DNA from: Conexibacteraceae bacterium
GTDB taxonomy: Bacteria > Actinomycetota > Thermoleophilia > Solirubrobacterales > Solirubrobacteraceae
Length of the DNA stretch: 6,822 nt
Direction of reading: 5' to 3'
Assembly (NCBI GenBank): GCA_009785395.1
Contig: WQWK01000107.1
Span: 1-6,822 of the forward strand
The notes under the pieces were generated by a model that worked only from the letters and a program-made list of their open reading frames with translations, ran no database searches and was not told the origin of the DNA. The position numbers and the translations under genes are program-made. Shown here in pieces: positions 5,642-6,822 of the stretch (position 1 is the first letter of the stretch; each line of letters begins with the position of its first letter).

Positions 5642-6655
5642 ATGAAAGCTCGACCAACCGGTCCGATCGTCACCGCGACGGTGTTCATCCTGGCGCTCGG
5701 GACGTTGACGCCTTTGACGCCGCGCAGCAGCGCGCATCGACGCACCCACGCGGCTGCGGGCCAGACGGCCGGGGTCTACGAATGGCGCCCGTTCAGTGCT
5801 CTGACCAACCCCGCATACATGCACCAGCTGGCGCAGCTCAGGGCAAGGGGCTTTGACCATCTCTATCTCTCGCTGATGGACTACCCGGGCCTGACCTCCG
5901 GTGCGCCCGCCAACGTCGTCCAGGCCTACTCGAAGCGGCTGACCGCGTTCCTCCAGAACGTGAGGAGCGAGGGTTTTGCGGTGTCCGCGCTCGGCGGCGA
6001 CCCTTCCTGGGTGAGCGCCGGCGGCCGTCGGATGAACCTTGCCCTCCTGCGATACGTCATCGACTACGACAATTCGAGCGCTCACCCGGTCAAGCTCGAT
6101 GGCATCCAGTTCGACGACGAACCCTGGGCGCTGCCGGGCTTCATGGCCAGCTACGCCTCCGCCGCAACCCAGTACCTGGATACCGTCGCCGACGTGCTCG
6201 CGTACCCGGGCCTGGAGCAGGCCCCGAACGGTTTCTCTGTCGGCTTCACGGCACCGTTCAGCTTCACGCCCACGGACGCGAGCATTCCGCGCGTCACCTA
6301 CGACGGCACGAGCGACTACGCCGCCTATCACGCGCTGCAGCTCTTGAACTCGAGGCCCGGCTCGTACCTTTCCTTCCTCGACTATCGAAACTTCACCTCG
6401 GGCAGCAACGGCTCGATCGCGCACGCACGAGGACTGCTGGCCTACGCGAAGGCGCACGCACCCGATGCGGGGGTCGTCATCGGCCAGGAGACGACGAACG
6501 TTCAGCCGGCGGAGATAACGTTTTTCGGCCTGGGCTTCCCGGCACTGGATGGCGCCATGGGCGCCATCAGGAAGGCCTACACCAGGAATCCTGCGTTCAG
6601 AGGATTCGCCGTCAACGACGCAGCCGGCCTGACCGCGCTCGTCGACGGCGGCTGA
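5642..6655 (+). CDS. Secreted protein with predicted (beta/alpha)8 barrel, putative glycoside hydrolase-like
   Basis: I do not recognise a named family for this 337-residue protein. Residues 1-40 look like a Sec signal peptide: Lys/Arg start, hydrophobic VTATVFILALGTL (10-22), possible cleavage after HAAA (about 39). The mature part shows eight strand-like segments in barrel order: GVYEW (44-48), FDHLYLSL (71-78), FAVSALGGD (112-120), LDGIQFDDEP (152-161), FSVGFTAPF (198-206), YLSFLDYRN (242-250), GVVIGQETTN (277-286) and FRGFAVND (319-326). Acidic residues end strand 4 (Asp158, Asp159, Glu160) and strand 7 (Glu283). DEPW resembles the Asn-Glu-Pro of clan GH-A acid/base sites. A secreted glycosidase or polysaccharide-binding barrel is therefore inferred by eye. 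It is divergent from the epimerase of a polysaccharide-synthase gene run, where secreted hydrolases are common. No lipobox, membrane anchor or extra carbohydrate-binding domain is visible. It could instead be a catalytically dead barrel. Confidence 0.85.
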   Translation: MKARPTGPIVTATVFILALGTLTPLTPRSSAHRRTHAAAGQTAGVYEWRPFSALTNPAYMHQLAQLRARGFDHLYLSLMDYPGLTSGAPANVVQAYSKRLTAFLQNVRSEGFAVSALGGDPSWVSAGGRRMNLALLRYVIDYDNSSAHPVKLDGIQFDDEPWALPGFMASYASAATQYLDTVADVLAYPGLEQAPNGFSVGFTAPFSFTPTDASIPRVTYDGTSDYAAYHALQLLNSRPGSYLSFLDYRNFTSGSNGSIAHARGLLAYAKAHAPDAGVVIGQETTNVQPAEITFFGLGFPALDGAMGAIRKAYTRNPAFRGFAVNDAAGLTALVDGG

Positions 6656-6664
6656 CGGATCGAG

Positions 6665-6703
6665 CTCCGGCTGCGCGCTGGAGACCCGGCTGCCGCGGCG
6701 GCC
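6665..6703 (+). terminator. Tandem GC hairpins, candidate terminator without T-tract
   Basis: Ten bases after the stop, CTCCGGC (6665-6671) pairs with GCTGGAG (6677-6683) around a five-base loop, with one G-U wobble. A second stem, GGCTGC (6688-6693) with GCGGCC (6698-6703), has a four-base loop and one wobble. Neither is followed by a run of T. T-less hairpins occur as terminators in high-GC actinobacteria, and the location between a stop and the next promoter fits. Confidence 0.45.
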
Positions 6704-6735
6704 ACGACCCTCGCGTAAGGATCGCCTAAGAGGAT

Positions 6736-6764
6736 TTGCACAGGCAACCTGTCTTCCGTAAGAT
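6736..6764 (+). promoter_or_regulatory. Sigma-70-type promoter of the gene at 6804
   Basis: TTGCAC (6736-6741), a 17-base spacer and TAAGAT (6759-6764) form the best housekeeping-type promoter in the window. The start would fall near 6771, leaving a leader of about 33 bases that contains the ribosome site at 6789. It lies in a locally AT-richer stretch, in contrast to the surrounding coding DNA. Confidence 0.65.
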
Positions 6765-6788
6765 CTATGCCGTCAAGACTGAGATTTT

Positions 6789-6795
6789 AGGGGAG
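6789..6795 (+). promoter_or_regulatory. Strong Shine-Dalgarno for the gene at 6804
   Basis: AGGGGAG ends eight bases before ATG 6804, close to ideal spacing. It is the strongest ribosome site seen in the window, where most other starts have weak sites or none. It points to a well-translated gene. Confidence 0.7.
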
Positions 6796-6803
6796 CAGAT
6801 CCA

Positions 6804-6822
6804 ATGGAATTTTCTAACAGCA
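6804..6822 (+). CDS. Start of an unidentified gene (six codons, cut by window edge)
   Basis: Only MEFSNS is visible before the right edge, too little to identify. Its reality is supported by the upstream promoter (TTGCAC-N17-TAAGAT) and the strong AGGGGAG site, which together define a normal leadered gene. The first codons are AT-rich compared with the rest of the window, as is often seen at efficiently translated starts. It has its own promoter and is separated from the secreted barrel gene by two hairpins, so it is probably a distinct transcription unit. Confidence 0.6.

Noticed and set aside
4845..5645. Plus-strand frame opposite the epimerase
   Set aside because: It is Arg/Val/Asp-rich shadow sequence of a clear extended SDR with all catalytic residues.
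5612..6457. Long minus-strand frame antisense to the secreted barrel gene
   Set aside because: It has no recognisable domain or start site, and the plus-strand frame has a signal peptide, ribosome site and ordered barrel strands.
1..6822. CRISPR arrays, tRNA/rRNA genes, insertion sequences, phage or toxin-antitoxin genes
   Set aside because: I saw no repeat-spacer pattern, no tRNA-like cloverleaf, no transposase motif and no terminal inverted repeats on either strand.

Overview
This is a strongly GC-rich window with tightly packed genes, several GTG or SD-poor starts and TAnnnT-type -10 elements. These traits fit a high-GC actinobacterium. A soil lineage such as Thermoleophilia/Solirubrobacterales is my guess from the gene style, not something the sequence proves.

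Left part (about 1-2074): a small aromatic-catabolism-like group. The 5' end of an amidohydrolase of the ACMSD/resorcylate-decarboxylase type runs off the left edge on the minus strand (1-106). It diverges across 56 bases from an NAD-type short-chain dehydrogenase/reductase (163-882, plus). The SDR converges on pobA, 4-hydroxybenzoate 3-monooxygenase (2074-899, minus), with only 16 bases between the two stop codons.

Middle (2099-5615, minus): a compact gene run transcribed from right to left. It encodes a UDP-glucose-4-epimerase-like NDP-sugar epimerase, a one-pass membrane protein carrying about seven HEAT/PBS-lyase repeats, and a processive membrane glycosyltransferase of family 2 (DDGS, DAD, ED and QxxRW motifs, about four membrane segments). 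The gaps are 23 bases and then a one-base TAGTG stop/start overlap. pobA follows 24 bases after the glycosyltransferase, so it may be transcribed as the last gene of this run.

Right part (5642-6822, plus): a secreted protein, divergent from the epimerase across only 26 bases, reads as a complete (beta/alpha)8 barrel with acidic residues at the ends of strands 4 and 7. This is the layout of clan GH-A glycosidases. It is followed by two tandem GC hairpins without a T-tract and then by a well-formed promoter (TTGCAC-N17-TAAGAT) and Shine-Dalgarno for a gene of which only six codons lie in the window.

Working model (inference): 4683-6655 together with the glycosyltransferase is a synthase-dependent exopolysaccharide locus. 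The epimerase would supply the UDP-sugar, the family 2 enzyme would polymerise and extrude it, the HEAT protein would act as a membrane-tethered cytoplasmic scaffold or regulator, and the secreted barrel would trim or bind the polymer outside. I see no PilZ, GGDEF or outer-membrane export component. The HEAT partner and the unclassified barrel make this combination the most interesting content here.
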